Shown here: positions 52,939-62,131 of the stretch, piece after piece
How positions within the stretch are numbered: position 1 is the first letter of the stretch
Layout of the letters: every line of letters starts with the position of its first letter
NCBI RefSeq assembly: GCF_923079645.1
Contig: NZ_CAKLPY010000001.1
Coordinates: forward strand, 806,001 to 870,000
Length of the DNA: 64,000 nt
Reading direction: 5' to 3'
Origin: Emticicia aquatica
Lineage (GTDB): Bacteria; Bacteroidota; Bacteroidia; Cytophagales; Spirosomataceae
Notes under the pieces: model-generated
Told to the model about the DNA's origin: nothing
What the model saw: only the letters and a program-made list of their open reading frames with translations
Databases searched by the model: none
Made by a program: the position numbers and the translations under genes

Positions 52939-54189
52939 TTAAACCGCTGGAGGAAGACTATCTGAAGGCTTCTTTTTCTTAAAAAACTTCTTTTTTCCAC
53001 TCCCTTCAGGTTTTCGAAAAGGCTTTCTCGGTTGTGAACCTTTGTATTCGGGAGCTTTGCCAAGCCCTAAACTTTCAGTGATATTTCGTTTTTCAACCTC
53101 TCTCTCAAGTAGTTTTTCAATATTTGCAATGCGGTATTGGTCTTTCTCGTTAATGAAAGTATAAGCTGTTCCTGTTGTTTCTGCTCGAGCTGTTCGGCCG
53201 ATGCGGTGGATATAATCTTCGGCATCGCGTGGCACATCAAAATTTATCACAAGATTGAGGTTATTAATGTCAATTCCACGTGAAAGTACGTCAGTTGCAA
53301 CCAAAATTTTAAATTGCTTATTTTTAAATCCACGCAAATATTCTTCTCTTTCTTCTTGCGAATTATCTGAGGAAATACCTTTTGCATCAAATTTTGCTCT
53401 TCCCAGAGCCCTTACAATGCGTTCGATCATGACTTTTTGGGAAGAAAAAATAATGACAGATGTTGCGTCGGTGTTTTTCATTAAATGAACCAACAAAGGC
53501 AACTTTTGTTCGTCGGAAGCTAAGTAAAATTGTTGGTCAATCCCAACGGCAGGTTTTGAAACAGCTAACCGTATTTCTTCAGGATTATGGAGAATTTTAT
53601 TGGCAAAATCTCTTATTTTCTTTGGCATTGTGGCCGAAAACATCAAGTTTTGACGTTTTGGCGGCAAATGCTTCAATACAAAAAGTATATCATCCGAAAA
53701 ACCCATATCGAGCATTTTATCGGCTTCGTCCAAAACCAAACACTTAATATGGTCAAATTTCACCTCGCCCGAATTCATGTGAGCCATCAAACGGCCAGGC
53801 GTTGCAATGATAATATCAGCTCCTTTTACAAGGGCTTTTCGTTGTTGGTCCCAATCTTCACCTTTTCCACCGCCATAAATGGCAATGCTTGTAGCATTGA
53901 TAAAATAGCTAAATCCTTCTATTTGCTCATCAATTTGTTTAGCAAGTTCACGGGTCGGAACTAATATTAAAGCTGAGGTTTGATTGCTTTGTTGACGGAT
54001 AATTTGGTCGAGTAAAGGAATTAGATAGGCTGCGGTTTTTCCAGTACCAGTTTGGGCGGAAGCTATCAAATCTTTTCCATCAAGAATGATTGGAATTGCC
54101 TGCTCCTGAATGGGAGTGACCTGCAAATAATTCATGGCATCCACTCCAGTTAGGACATCTTCATGAAGGTTAAGTTCGTTGAATTGCAA
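52939..54189 (-). CDS. DEAD-box RNA helicase (RhlE-like)
   Basis: 416 residues. The helicase motifs are in order: Q motif (PIQEQAIPIILDGKDLIA), motif I AQTGTGKT, Ia PTRELAKQ, II DEAD (VLDEADKMLDMGF), III SAT, IV VIIFSSQK, V ATDVLSRGID and VI HRIGRTAR. The C-terminal tail is rich in Lys, Arg and Phe (KKFFKKKKPSDS) and probably binds RNA. RhlE-type helicases act in rRNA processing and RNA decay. A minus-strand TATATTTG -7 candidate lies at 54234-54241. Confidence 0.92.
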   Translation of the reverse strand: MQFNELNLHEDVLTGVDAMNYLQVTPIQEQAIPIILDGKDLIASAQTGTGKTAAYLIPLLDQIIRQQSNQTSALILVPTRELAKQIDEQIEGFSYFINATSIAIYGGGKGEDWDQQRKALVKGADIIIATPGRLMAHMNSGEVKFDHIKCLVLDEADKMLDMGFSDDILFVLKHLPPKRQNLMFSATMPKKIRDFANKILHNPEEIRLAVSKPAVGIDQQFYLASDEQKLPLLVHLMKNTDATSVIIFSSQKVMIERIVRALGRAKFDAKGISSDNSQEEREEYLRGFKNKQFKILVATDVLSRGIDINNLNLVINFDVPRDAEDYIHRIGRTARAETTGTAYTFINEKDQYRIANIEKLLEREVEKRNITESLGLGKAPEYKGSQPRKPFRKPEGSGKKKFFKKKKPSDSLPPAV

Positions 54190-54263
54190 TTGTTTTCTAT
54201 AAATTAATAGGATTGTGAAAGCTTTAATATCTACAAATATATCATTATTCTATGATTAATGAA

Positions 54264-54303
54264 ACAAAAAGGCACAAAAAGTCAGTCGGTTTTTGTGCCT
54301 TTC
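54264..54303 (-). terminator. Terminator of the TraB/GumN gene
   Basis: A stem AAAGGCACAAAAA with TTTTTGTGCCTTT around a short loop; on the minus strand a T-run follows. Confidence 0.85.
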
Positions 54304-54317
54304 TTTATACTCGTACT

Positions 54318-55217
54318 TTATTTTTCTACTCTCTTAACAGAATATCCTTTTAGTTGTAAAAATTTTAAAACACCTTGTTCACCGCCTAAATGTCCAGCTC
54401 CAACTGCAAAGAAAGTAGGTTTTTCTAGACTAATTTTCTCAATTAATGGAATCCATTTTTTGTTTCTATTGACTAACATTTCTTCTTTTAAGCCTTTCAT
54501 TCCAACCATTTCTTCGCCAATCATTTTTGTAAGTGATTCAATATCTTGGTTTTTATAAAGCGTTAACATTTGCTGGTAAGTATCATTTTCTTTTGTTGCT
54601 TCTGTAACCAAATCCATTAACCACGCAATTTGTTGTTCAACAGGAGCTTTGTCCATCAATTCCATTTGCTCTTCGATGGCTTCTAATCCATAAATTTCTA
54701 ATTTTATCTCTTTTGCCTGTTTTGCAAAATAATCTTCATACGATTTTGGTATTGCACAGCCCGCAGTTTTCATTAATGCAACACTCATGTATAACATTGG
54801 TTTTGCTGAACCAAACATTGCTACGTCCATTCCGATTGTTTTTTTGAAATACTCACTAAAGGTTTTATAATCAGCTTCTTTCATCAAATCTTTTAGTTTT
54901 TTTCCATCAACAGAAAGCATGAGTTTTTGAGCTTTCATCATCATTTGGGGGTCGTCCATGTCTATTTCTAAATAAACTTGTTGGGCTGTTTTGAACTTGT
55001 CTTCCGTTCCTGCTGGAAGAAAAAAGTTATCTGGACAAATCAAGTGAATTGTACCAAAAATGTAAGAAGGCTTTTCGAGTCCATTCCCAGAAATCTCCCA
55101 TAATAAACCACTATTGATTTGTTGAGCTTTTGTGAAAAATGGAAAAAGTACAATAACGAAAATCTTGAAATAAGTTAATATTGGCTGTTTTTGGATAAAT
55201 GAGTTTATTTTCCACAT
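54318..55217 (-). CDS. TraB/GumN family protein, exported
   Basis: The ATG at 55217 gives 299 residues (MWKINSFIQKQPILTYFKIFVIVLFPFF) with a signal peptide ending KAQQ. The family motif is present: LWEISGNGLEKPSYIFGTIHLIC near the start and FFAVGAGHLGGEQGVLKFL near the end (the GxxH blocks), with VYLEIDMDDPQMMM between. These are Tiki-like metalloprotease-fold proteins; the function in bacteria is not settled. It is likely periplasmic. Confidence 0.85.
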   Translation of the reverse strand: MWKINSFIQKQPILTYFKIFVIVLFPFFTKAQQINSGLLWEISGNGLEKPSYIFGTIHLICPDNFFLPAGTEDKFKTAQQVYLEIDMDDPQMMMKAQKLMLSVDGKKLKDLMKEADYKTFSEYFKKTIGMDVAMFGSAKPMLYMSVALMKTAGCAIPKSYEDYFAKQAKEIKLEIYGLEAIEEQMELMDKAPVEQQIAWLMDLVTEATKENDTYQQMLTLYKNQDIESLTKMIGEEMVGMKGLKEEMLVNRNKKWIPLIEKISLEKPTFFAVGAGHLGGEQGVLKFLQLKGYSVKRVEK

Positions 55218-55326
55218 ACTCGAAAAGTTATTTATAAATTCTATGTAAAGAAAACAATTTTTAAAAATAGACAATGATTATTCATTAAAAAGAAATAATA
55301 TGGCTTTTGGCTAAACCAAAAAGAAA

Positions 55327-55354
55327 AAGCACTTATCGGTTCAGATAAGTGCTT
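55327..55354 (-). terminator. Terminator of the hemerythrin-like gene
   Basis: A perfect 11-bp stem AAGCACTTATC/GATAAGTGCTT with 6-base loop; the minus strand continues in a T-run. It lies 39 bases after the stop. Confidence 0.85.
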
Positions 55355-55392
55355 AGAAATCAAATTTTTAGTGGTATTGTGGTTTTATTGAC

Positions 55393-56085
55393 TCAAATGA
55401 CTTTTAGTTTTTTTTCTAATTCAATAACCATCGGTACGAGTACGTGGTCTTCAATAATAGCGTGTTTTCTTAGTTCAAGCTCAAAAAGCTCTACTTGATT
55501 TAAGAATATTTTGTAAGGAAGTGGCGTTGCTTCATTGCCCGAATATTTCTTTATTATTTCGCTTACTTCTTGCAATTCATCCTCAATAGGAGAGTGGCTT
55601 GCAATAAATTTTTCTATCGAAAATTCAGGGTTAATCTCTAAGCTTTCGGCACAAACAGAGTTTATTTTAGACGCAACAATTATTTTTCTTATATAAGGAA
55701 ATAATTGTTTTTCTTCCATTCTTATGTGGTCAACGAGTTTATTTTTGTAGTTGTTGAAGAATATCGCAAGACTTGCCAGTAAATGGTGGCTTTGTCCATA
55801 TTTACTGAAAATATGCAGCAAAGATTGTTCAATTTCAGGTAGTTTTTTATTCAGATAATATTGGTGAGTAACCTGTAAATAATTGAGAATATCATCGACC
55901 GAAAATTTTTGCATTTTTTCAAATGGAAAATCTTCATCATCGTTGTACAAATCCAAGATTAACTCAATTAATTCATGGTTCATCTCAAGCCGATTAATTA
56001 CTTTAGTTTTAGGCGTAGAATCTAGCCTTTCAGTAATTAGCTGAAGCATTTTTGAGTTATCAATGAGGTCATTCACGGTAGTCAT
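55393..56085 (-). CDS. Hemerythrin-like protein, Fe-S repair/RIC-ScdA-type
   Basis: 230 residues, all helical. The diiron ligand pattern of hemerythrin-like proteins is visible: His in VTHQYYLNK, YGQSHHLLASLAIFF, DHIRMEEKQLFPYI (HxxxE), ASHSPIEDELQ and RKHAIIEDHVLVP (HxxxD/E). The order and length fit the iron-sulphur-cluster repair (RIC/ScdA/YtfE) family but without the N-terminal ScdA domain with Cys-Cys of some members. It could respond to nitric oxide or oxidative damage of Fe-S proteins. YceI follows upstream on the same strand. Confidence 0.82.
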   Translation of the reverse strand: MTTVNDLIDNSKMLQLITERLDSTPKTKVINRLEMNHELIELILDLYNDDEDFPFEKMQKFSVDDILNYLQVTHQYYLNKKLPEIEQSLLHIFSKYGQSHHLLASLAIFFNNYKNKLVDHIRMEEKQLFPYIRKIIVASKINSVCAESLEINPEFSIEKFIASHSPIEDELQEVSEIIKKYSGNEATPLPYKIFLNQVELFELELRKHAIIEDHVLVPMVIELEKKLKVI

Positions 56086-56205
56086 GGTATTTATTTTTGA
56101 TATATTCTACAAACATATCGAAGTAGTTTGAGGCAAAATATGAGCAATGTCATAAAACCGATGTTACCGCTACTCAATAAAGATTCTGAAATGTTAGAAA
56201 TGCAA

Positions 56206-56242
56206 AAAAGCATTCCGAATGCCTTGGCTTCAGAATGCTTTT
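56206..56242 (-). terminator. Terminator of yceI
   Basis: Stem AAAAGCATTC with GAATGCTTTT around a 17-base loop; the T-run on the minus strand follows. It lies about 35 bases after the yceI stop. Confidence 0.75.
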
Positions 56243-56276
56243 AATCTTTCTTTATTATCTATGATGAAACGCCTGA

Positions 56277-56840
56277 TTAGTTTGCTGCGAACTCACCACT
56301 TGCTCTCAATTCAACTTCTTCGCTAACAACTGCTGATGGCATTGCACCAACACCAAATGCAGTACGGTTGATAGTACCAGTTGCTTTAAAACCAACTAAT
56401 TTTTTACCTTGACGGTTAGTACCTGTACCAACCAAAGTTAGGTCTAATGTTACAGGTTTTGTAACACCTTTCAATGTCAAATCACCTTTTAAAACATATT
56501 TTTTTGCTCCTGCTGGTGAAATTGAAGTACTTTTGAAAGTCATTGTTGGGAATTTCTCAGTATCAAACATATCAGCTTTTTGAAGGTGACCATCACGCAT
56601 TTCTTGGTTAGTAGTTACTTGTTTCAAATCTGCTGAAAGTTCAAAAACTGCATCTGAAAAATCTTCTTTTGAAGAAGTAATACTTGCATCAAAACTTTTA
56701 AAAACGCCATCAACTTCTGACATCAATAAGTGAGTTACTGTAAAAGTCAATTTTGCATGAGCTTTGTCAACTGACCATTTTTGAGCATAAGATGCTGCTG
56801 AAACTAATAATGCTACTGCGAGTACTGTGATTTTTTTCAT
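56277..56840 (-). CDS. YceI family periplasmic lipid-binding-like protein
   Basis: 187 residues with a signal peptide (MKKITVLAVALLVSAASYAQ) and the YceI blocks: WSVDKAHAKLTFTVTHLLMSEVDGVF, ADLKQVTTNQEMRDGHLQKADMFDTEKFPTMTFKS and LKGDLTLKGVTKPVTLDLTLVG, ending with RTAFGVG. YceI forms a lipocalin-like barrel that binds isoprenoid chains. It has a textbook Bacteroidota promoter upstream. Confidence 0.93.
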   Translation of the reverse strand: MKKITVLAVALLVSAASYAQKWSVDKAHAKLTFTVTHLLMSEVDGVFKSFDASITSSKEDFSDAVFELSADLKQVTTNQEMRDGHLQKADMFDTEKFPTMTFKSTSISPAGAKKYVLKGDLTLKGVTKPVTLDLTLVGTGTNRQGKKLVGFKATGTINRTAFGVGAMPSAVVSEEVELRASGEFAAN

Positions 56841-56892
56841 TGGATTTTTTTTGGTTAATATTTAACAAATAAATTTAGATTAAATGCTTGAA

Positions 56893-56923
56893 CAAATGTA
56901 ATAACATATAATGTATTAACAAA
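56893..56923 (-). promoter_or_regulatory. Canonical Bacteroidota promoter of yceI
   Basis: On the minus strand TTTG is followed by exactly 19 bases and TACATTTG, a perfect match to TTTG-N19-TAnnTTTG. It ends 53 bases before the yceI ATG. The expected transcript start is a few bases further downstream. Confidence 0.65.
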
Positions 56924-56998
56924 CTAATTATGCCTTGTTAACAATCTATTAACGAATAGAACTTATAGACTTTATGGATTAATTAACGATTTTGTTTT

Positions 56999-57856
56999 TT
57001 ATAAAGTTTCTTTGAATAATCGTAAAGTTCGTTCCCAAGCTAATTTGGCCGCTTCTGGACTATAACGAGTTGGTGCGGTATCGTTATTAAACGCATGATT
57101 AGCTCCTTCATAAATAAATATTTCATGTTTAGTGCCAGCCGCTTTAAGTGCAGTTTCGTATGCAGGAATACCAGCATTTACTCTTTCGTCCAAACCTCCA
57201 TAATGTAATTGAAGTGCTGCTTTTATCTTAGGTACATCAGCTGCATCAGCTTGACGGCCATAATATGCAACTGCTGCTTTTAGTTGCGGTGAATTGACCG
57301 CTAATTGATTTACTAAACCTCCTCCCCAACAAAAACCAACGCAAGCCGTTTTTCCGTTGCTATCGGAGCGTGAAGTTAGATAATCGAATCCTTTTAGGAA
57401 ATTATTGATATTTTTGGGAGCATCTAATTTAGCGAATAAAGCTCTGGCTTCGTCTTCATTTGTAGGAGTTCCACCAAATGGTGATAGAGCATCAACGCCC
57501 AAAGCCAAATATCCTGCTTTGGCAACTCGACGAGTTACATCTTTAATATGCGGATTTAAACCCCTGTTTTCATGAATAACAATGACTGCACCCAATTTTC
57601 CTGTGGCAGCTTTTGGCTTAGCAAAATAAGCTTTCATGGTTGTTCCATCGCCTTCATAAGTGATGTCTTCGGTAAATATGTCCTCGTCATTCTCGGCGAT
57701 AGTTGCCGCATGAGCATAATTTACTTCCAATAATGGTAAAATAGCCAGAGCAGCAGCAGTACTTCCAGTGAGTTTGGCAAGGCGTTTCATAAACTCATTC
57801 CGACTGAGCGGTTTATGAGTAAATTCATCGAAAAGATTAATGATTTCTTGATTCAT
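56999..57856 (-). CDS. Dienelactone hydrolase family protein
   Basis: 285 residues. The N-terminus has a Tat-like element (LSRNEFMKRLAKLTGSTAAALAILP) without the second Arg. The alpha/beta-hydrolase core contains VIVIHENRGLNPHIKDVTRR, nucleophile Cys in VGFCWGGGL, Asp in GGLDERVNA and His in YEGANHAFNN, the Cys-Asp-His triad of the family. The enzymes hydrolyse lactones such as dienelactone or related esters. The real substrate is unknown. Confidence 0.88.
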   Translation of the reverse strand: MNQEIINLFDEFTHKPLSRNEFMKRLAKLTGSTAAALAILPLLEVNYAHAATIAENDEDIFTEDITYEGDGTTMKAYFAKPKAATGKLGAVIVIHENRGLNPHIKDVTRRVAKAGYLALGVDALSPFGGTPTNEDEARALFAKLDAPKNINNFLKGFDYLTSRSDSNGKTACVGFCWGGGLVNQLAVNSPQLKAAVAYYGRQADAADVPKIKAALQLHYGGLDERVNAGIPAYETALKAAGTKHEIFIYEGANHAFNNDTAPTRYSPEAAKLAWERTLRLFKETL

Positions 57857-58156
57857 AGCTTTAATGATAGGATGGTTTTTTATGAAAGTTTATAAAAAAT
57901 TAATGCAATTTGAGTTTCTTAAAAGCTTCATTCGATTCAAAGATATTTTCATTAAATAAGTTTTAACACATAAAAATTAATATTATTTAAATGAATACGA
58001 TAAAAAGTCAACATTCGTTTACTCGATGCAATTATAAAGAAAGAAGGGGCTTGCATAAAATTACAAGCCTTCTAATTTTTCAACCTAATCAAAAAAAAGA
58101 CATATAATTGAAAGAGAGTTATAAGATTCAATAGTCTTATAACTCTCAGATATATT
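57857..58156. other. Intergenic region with two hairpins
   Basis: A bulged hairpin at about 58042-58073 (AGAAGGGGCTTG with CAAGCCTTCT) and a stronger one at 58114-58147. No coding frame or RNA gene seen. Confidence 0.4.
58114..58147 (-). terminator. Hairpin downstream of the receptor-like barrel gene
   Basis: Stem GAGAGTTATAAG with its complement, loop about 9 bases, 10 bases after the stop on the minus strand. The T-run after it is weak, so it is only a probable terminator. Confidence 0.5.
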
Positions 58157-60694
58157 TTAGTTGTTATCAGCACCAGCTTTTACATCATCATTTTTAACTT
58201 TAGTCTTTTTAGTTTCTGTAAATTTCATTTTACCGATTTTGTAGCTAAATGTCAATTTAATGTTTTGGTTGTAAATATTGTTGACACTTACTTGGCTAAA
58301 TTGTGGCGAATTAAGTGTGCTTCTCATCACCATTCCTCCAAAAATATTGTCAACAGCTAAACCAAGGCTACCTTTTTTGTTTTTGAAATCTTTTCTTGCT
58401 CCAATCGAATACATTCCCATACCACCTTGAGTACCTTGTAATTGTACACGATTTCCTCTATATCCACCGAATGCTTGAACTGCCCAACCATTTTTAAGTG
58501 ATAATTGTGATTGTAAACGTCCGCCAATTACAATACCCGAATTGCTAATAGTTGATGATATTCCATTCACGCCCACTTGTTGTCCTTCCAAATAATTATA
58601 GAATAAGTCGATTCCGCCATTAATTGTCCATTTTGAAGTAATAAAGAAGTTACCAAAAATGTTTGTTCCGAAAGTTTGTTCTTTACCGATATTTTGGAAA
58701 GTTGAGATAACCGCTCCAGCCAATGTATCAGATGGTGTTGTGATACGCGTAATTGAGTTATTTGTTTGGCGTCCAAAAAGTGATACGTTCAAATATGTTT
58801 TCTTGATATTGGTGCTTAAACTCAACTCAACGTTATTAGAAATTTCTGGTTTTAAGCTTGGATTTCCAATTGAAATACTTTGTGGGTTTGCAGCATTATA
58901 ATTCGGATTTAATTGTTGCAAACCTGGGCGTTGAATACGGTTATTATAGGCCAATTTCAGCGTTGAAGATTTTCCAACAGGTTTTGAGATATTGATACTC
59001 GGAACTAAATTTCCGTAAGCAGGAATTACAATATCACTATTTTGGTCGTTGGCTGTAATTGACGTGTATTCGTAACGAGTACCAGCTTTGATTGTGAGTT
59101 TCTTTTTAGTTGTAAAAGTGTAAGAAACATAACCTGCCGCAATATTTTGGCTATAATTAAGCAATCCTGCTGGATTTCTAGCATCAGTAGCAAACGAACC
59201 AGTTGCTCCAGCGATTCGGTATTCGTAATCACTATTTACTTGACGAATAACAGTTTTCAAACCAACCTCAAACATTTGATTCTTTTTGATAGGAGTTTGA
59301 TAATCAGTTTGTAAAGTAATTTCGTTGTTAAAGTTTTTATTCAAGTTTTTCTGACGACTCAACAATTCTTGCGAGTTACTCAAAAGGTCAGCATCAAAAT
59401 TATTAGTTAATTTGTTTTGGCTAAATTGCCCTGAAACTGACCATTCTTGCGAAGGTTTGAAAGTACGAATATAATCAAGGTTAATATCAACCGAATTTGA
59501 TAAATCTTTGCTAGTCACATCTCTAAAAGAAGTGGAATTGAGAAGATTGTTAGTAAATTGATTGATTGTATAATCTTGCGTACGAGTAAAATTACGCGTT
59601 CCGAATGCAACTGATGCAGTTAAAGATTGGTTTTTAGCTAAATCGTAGTCGAAACCTAAGTTATAACGTCCAAATAAACCATTATCATAAGCGTCAGCAG
59701 TTTGATTTGTTAAAATCGTATTGCCATTTTTAATAGTGCTTTGATCTAATGTTGTATAAGATTTGTTATAAAATGCACGGCCAAAACCACCCAATGTTAC
59801 CCCTAATTTTCCTTGACGATAATTTCCGTTCAAACTTAAATTTGAGCCACGAATACCAACACCTGAGTCAAGATTCAAAGTAAGTCCTTGTAAAGTAGAT
59901 TTTTTCAAGATGATATTGATAATACCGCCCGAACCTTCAGCATCATATTTGGCTGATGGTGACGTAATTACCTCAACGGTTTTTATTAAATCGGCAGGAA
60001 TCATCTTCAATGCATCGGCGATGCTACTTGCAACAATAGTTGACGGTTTGTTATTAATCAAAACTTTTAAGTTTGATGTTCCACGAAGTGAAACATTGCC
60101 ATCTAAATCCACAGATAACATTGGCACTTTGCGAAGAATATCGGCTGCGTCACCACCTTTTGAAGTGAGGTCTTTTTCTGCATTATAAACCAATCTATCA
60201 ACTTTTTCTTCAATCATTGATTTTTCGGCAGTTACCGTAACTTCATCTAATTGCTTTACGTTTTGGGCTAATTTAATGACACCCATATCGTTGTCTTTTC
60301 CTTTTTCAACTTTTACTTCAATGGTTTTGTCTTTGAAACCAATAAAAGTAATAACCAAGTTATATTCACCAGCAGCAATTCTATTCATTGAGAATTTACC
60401 TTTTTCGTCGGCAACCGTTCCGTCAACAACTTTTTTTGTTTCTTTATTATAAAGAGCCACGTTGGCAAACTCAACCACTGTTGAAACAGATTCATCAATT
60501 ACGAAACCAAATATTTTTGAGTTTCCTTTTGGTGCATTTCCATCAAGGTTAAGGGTTGGTGCTTGTTCAGTTTTTACTCTTCCATTACCATCACTTCTTT
60601 GTCCCATTCCACCCGGACCACCAGGTCCAAATTGTGCATTAACCAAACTTGTGGCAAGCATTATAAATGTGAATATTTTAAATAACGTTTTCAT
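58157..60694 (-). CDS. TonB-dependent receptor-like outer membrane beta-barrel protein
   Basis: 845 residues with a signal peptide ending VNAQ, a Gly/Pro-rich stretch (FGPGGPGGMGQRSDGNG), a carboxypeptidase-regulatory-like domain (KIFGFVIDESVSTVVEFANVALYN, GTVADEKGKFSMNRIAAGEY), a plug domain (RLVYNAEKDLTSKGGDAADIL and LRGTSNLKVLINNKPS) and a C-terminal barrel of alternating strands ending in KLTFSYKIGK. The barrel is of the 'outer membrane beta-barrel family protein' type rather than a SusC. It is divergent from the LytS/LytTR pair and may be its target. Confidence 0.9.
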   Translation of the reverse strand: MKTLFKIFTFIMLATSLVNAQFGPGGPGGMGQRSDGNGRVKTEQAPTLNLDGNAPKGNSKIFGFVIDESVSTVVEFANVALYNKETKKVVDGTVADEKGKFSMNRIAAGEYNLVITFIGFKDKTIEVKVEKGKDNDMGVIKLAQNVKQLDEVTVTAEKSMIEEKVDRLVYNAEKDLTSKGGDAADILRKVPMLSVDLDGNVSLRGTSNLKVLINNKPSTIVASSIADALKMIPADLIKTVEVITSPSAKYDAEGSGGIINIILKKSTLQGLTLNLDSGVGIRGSNLSLNGNYRQGKLGVTLGGFGRAFYNKSYTTLDQSTIKNGNTILTNQTADAYDNGLFGRYNLGFDYDLAKNQSLTASVAFGTRNFTRTQDYTINQFTNNLLNSTSFRDVTSKDLSNSVDINLDYIRTFKPSQEWSVSGQFSQNKLTNNFDADLLSNSQELLSRQKNLNKNFNNEITLQTDYQTPIKKNQMFEVGLKTVIRQVNSDYEYRIAGATGSFATDARNPAGLLNYSQNIAAGYVSYTFTTKKKLTIKAGTRYEYTSITANDQNSDIVIPAYGNLVPSINISKPVGKSSTLKLAYNNRIQRPGLQQLNPNYNAANPQSISIGNPSLKPEISNNVELSLSTNIKKTYLNVSLFGRQTNNSITRITTPSDTLAGAVISTFQNIGKEQTFGTNIFGNFFITSKWTINGGIDLFYNYLEGQQVGVNGISSTISNSGIVIGGRLQSQLSLKNGWAVQAFGGYRGNRVQLQGTQGGMGMYSIGARKDFKNKKGSLGLAVDNIFGGMVMRSTLNSPQFSQVSVNNIYNQNIKLTFSYKIGKMKFTETKKTKVKNDDVKAGADNN

Positions 60695-61028
60695 TGTATT
60701 ATTTTTTTATTGTTAAAATCTTGATAGAAATCTGTGTATTGTTGAATTCTGACACAAATCAAAGCCTAAATTTTGACATCGTTTTTGTAAATAGATAACT
60801 AGGCTTACCAACTCGACAACTCGGCCAATAATTCGACAATGCCGAAGTGTAGAATATTAGTGTTGATTAGTCGATTAAAAAAGCCTGATTGTAGAAAATA
60901 TGGCAAAAATGCCTTAAATATGACCAAAATACTTGCATTTGAATGGTATTTTAATTGAACTTTGATACATTATTTATGAGCTTGATACGTGATTCGTACT
61001 CAATTGGTCGTTTTAAACAAGTTAAAGA
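60695..61028. other. Divergent intergenic region between barrel gene and lytS-like gene
   Basis: AT-rich. It contains the two TCGACAA direct repeats (60813-60839). No hairpin terminator or RNA gene was seen, and no perfect -33/-7 promoter. Confidence 0.4.
60812..60844. promoter_or_regulatory. Candidate LytTR binding site: two TCGACAA direct repeats 20 bp apart
   Basis: Copies of TCGACAA begin at 60813 and 60833, exactly two helical turns apart, followed each by a C/G-rich triplet (TCGG and TGCCG). LytTR regulators bind paired direct repeats at this spacing. The position between the regulator and a receptor gene fits, but the site is inferred. Confidence 0.35.
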
Positions 61029-62072
61029 ATGCAAACTTTCATTCAGCGGAATAGGATATTTTTATTACACCTCTCTTTTTGGTGTTTATATTTTTCGTTT
61101 TTTTTCTATCAAATTACCTTTTCTCGACGTGGCGAAGAAACAGATTATGTTAGAGCCTTTTTTGATGCTTTTACACAGATACTTTTTACTGCTTCAGTGA
61201 GTTATCTAAATTATTTTTATTGGCTTCCTCGTTTTCTCCAACATAAAAATATTGGCCGTTATTTATTAGAGTTTTTTGTACCTTTTGCTATCATTATTAC
61301 CCTACACATTTTTTTAAAAAGGTATATTTATTTAGATATAAAAGATGCAAAATATTTTCTGTATGCAACCAAATTTATCGTTCAGCATACAATGATTATG
61401 TTTTTTATAGCCATTTTTGTTGGAATGTTAAGGTTCGCTCAAGATTGGTTTGACCTTGAATCAAAGAAAAAAGAGGTTGAAAATGAAAGACTTACAGCCG
61501 AGTTGAGGTTTTTGAAAGCACAAATAAATCCACATTTTTTGTTCAATACACTCAATAATTTATATTATCTTGCTATGATTAATTCTCCGAATACGACGGA
61601 GGTAATCGAAAAACTTTCGCAAATGATGCGTTATATGCTTTATGATTCTAATCATCCGAAAGTTTCGTTGAATAAAGAAATTGAGTACATGAAAAATTAT
61701 ATTAGTTTGGAAAAACTACGTTTAGATAATCAAGTACCCATTAGTTTTGAAATCAACGGTAATCCAAGTGAAGTTCAGATTGTGCCTTTAATTTTTATTA
61801 CTTTCCTAGAAAATGCTTTTAAGCACGGTGTTAGTAATAATTCGACGGGAGCTTATGTTAATATTGTGATTGATATCGAGGGTAAAAATTGTACTTATAT
61901 TGTAGAAAATAGCAAATTGCCCAAAAACATGGAAAATACTAATGAAAAATCGGGTATTGGCCTGCAAAATGTTAATCGAAGATTAGATTTGAGTTATCCA
62001 AATAATTATGAATTAATCGTTGATGAGGATGATAATGAATATCGAATTGTTTTAAAACTCAATTTATCCTAG
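61029..62072 (+). CDS. LytS-type sensor histidine kinase
   Basis: 347 residues. Four membrane helices fill about residues 10-135. A coiled linker (LESKKKEVENERLTAEL) leads to the kinase His motif QINPHFLFNTLNNL (His169), and the ATPase block has IVPLIFITFLENAFKHGV and GIGLQNVNRRLDL. It is the histidine kinase of the LytS/YehU family without a periplasmic sensor domain, so the signal is sensed in the membrane. The response regulator gene follows 60 bases later. Confidence 0.93.
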   Translation: MQTFIQRNRIFLLHLSFWCLYFSFFFYQITFSRRGEETDYVRAFFDAFTQILFTASVSYLNYFYWLPRFLQHKNIGRYLLEFFVPFAIIITLHIFLKRYIYLDIKDAKYFLYATKFIVQHTMIMFFIAIFVGMLRFAQDWFDLESKKKEVENERLTAELRFLKAQINPHFLFNTLNNLYYLAMINSPNTTEVIEKLSQMMRYMLYDSNHPKVSLNKEIEYMKNYISLEKLRLDNQVPISFEINGNPSEVQIVPLIFITFLENAFKHGVSNNSTGAYVNIVIDIEGKNCTYIVENSKLPKNMENTNEKSGIGLQNVNRRLDLSYPNNYELIVDEDDNEYRIVLKLNLS

Positions 62073-62131
62073 TGAATTATTGATTTTTCTTGCCTATTTA
62101 TAATAGAATTTCCACCATTGATATTCAGAAA

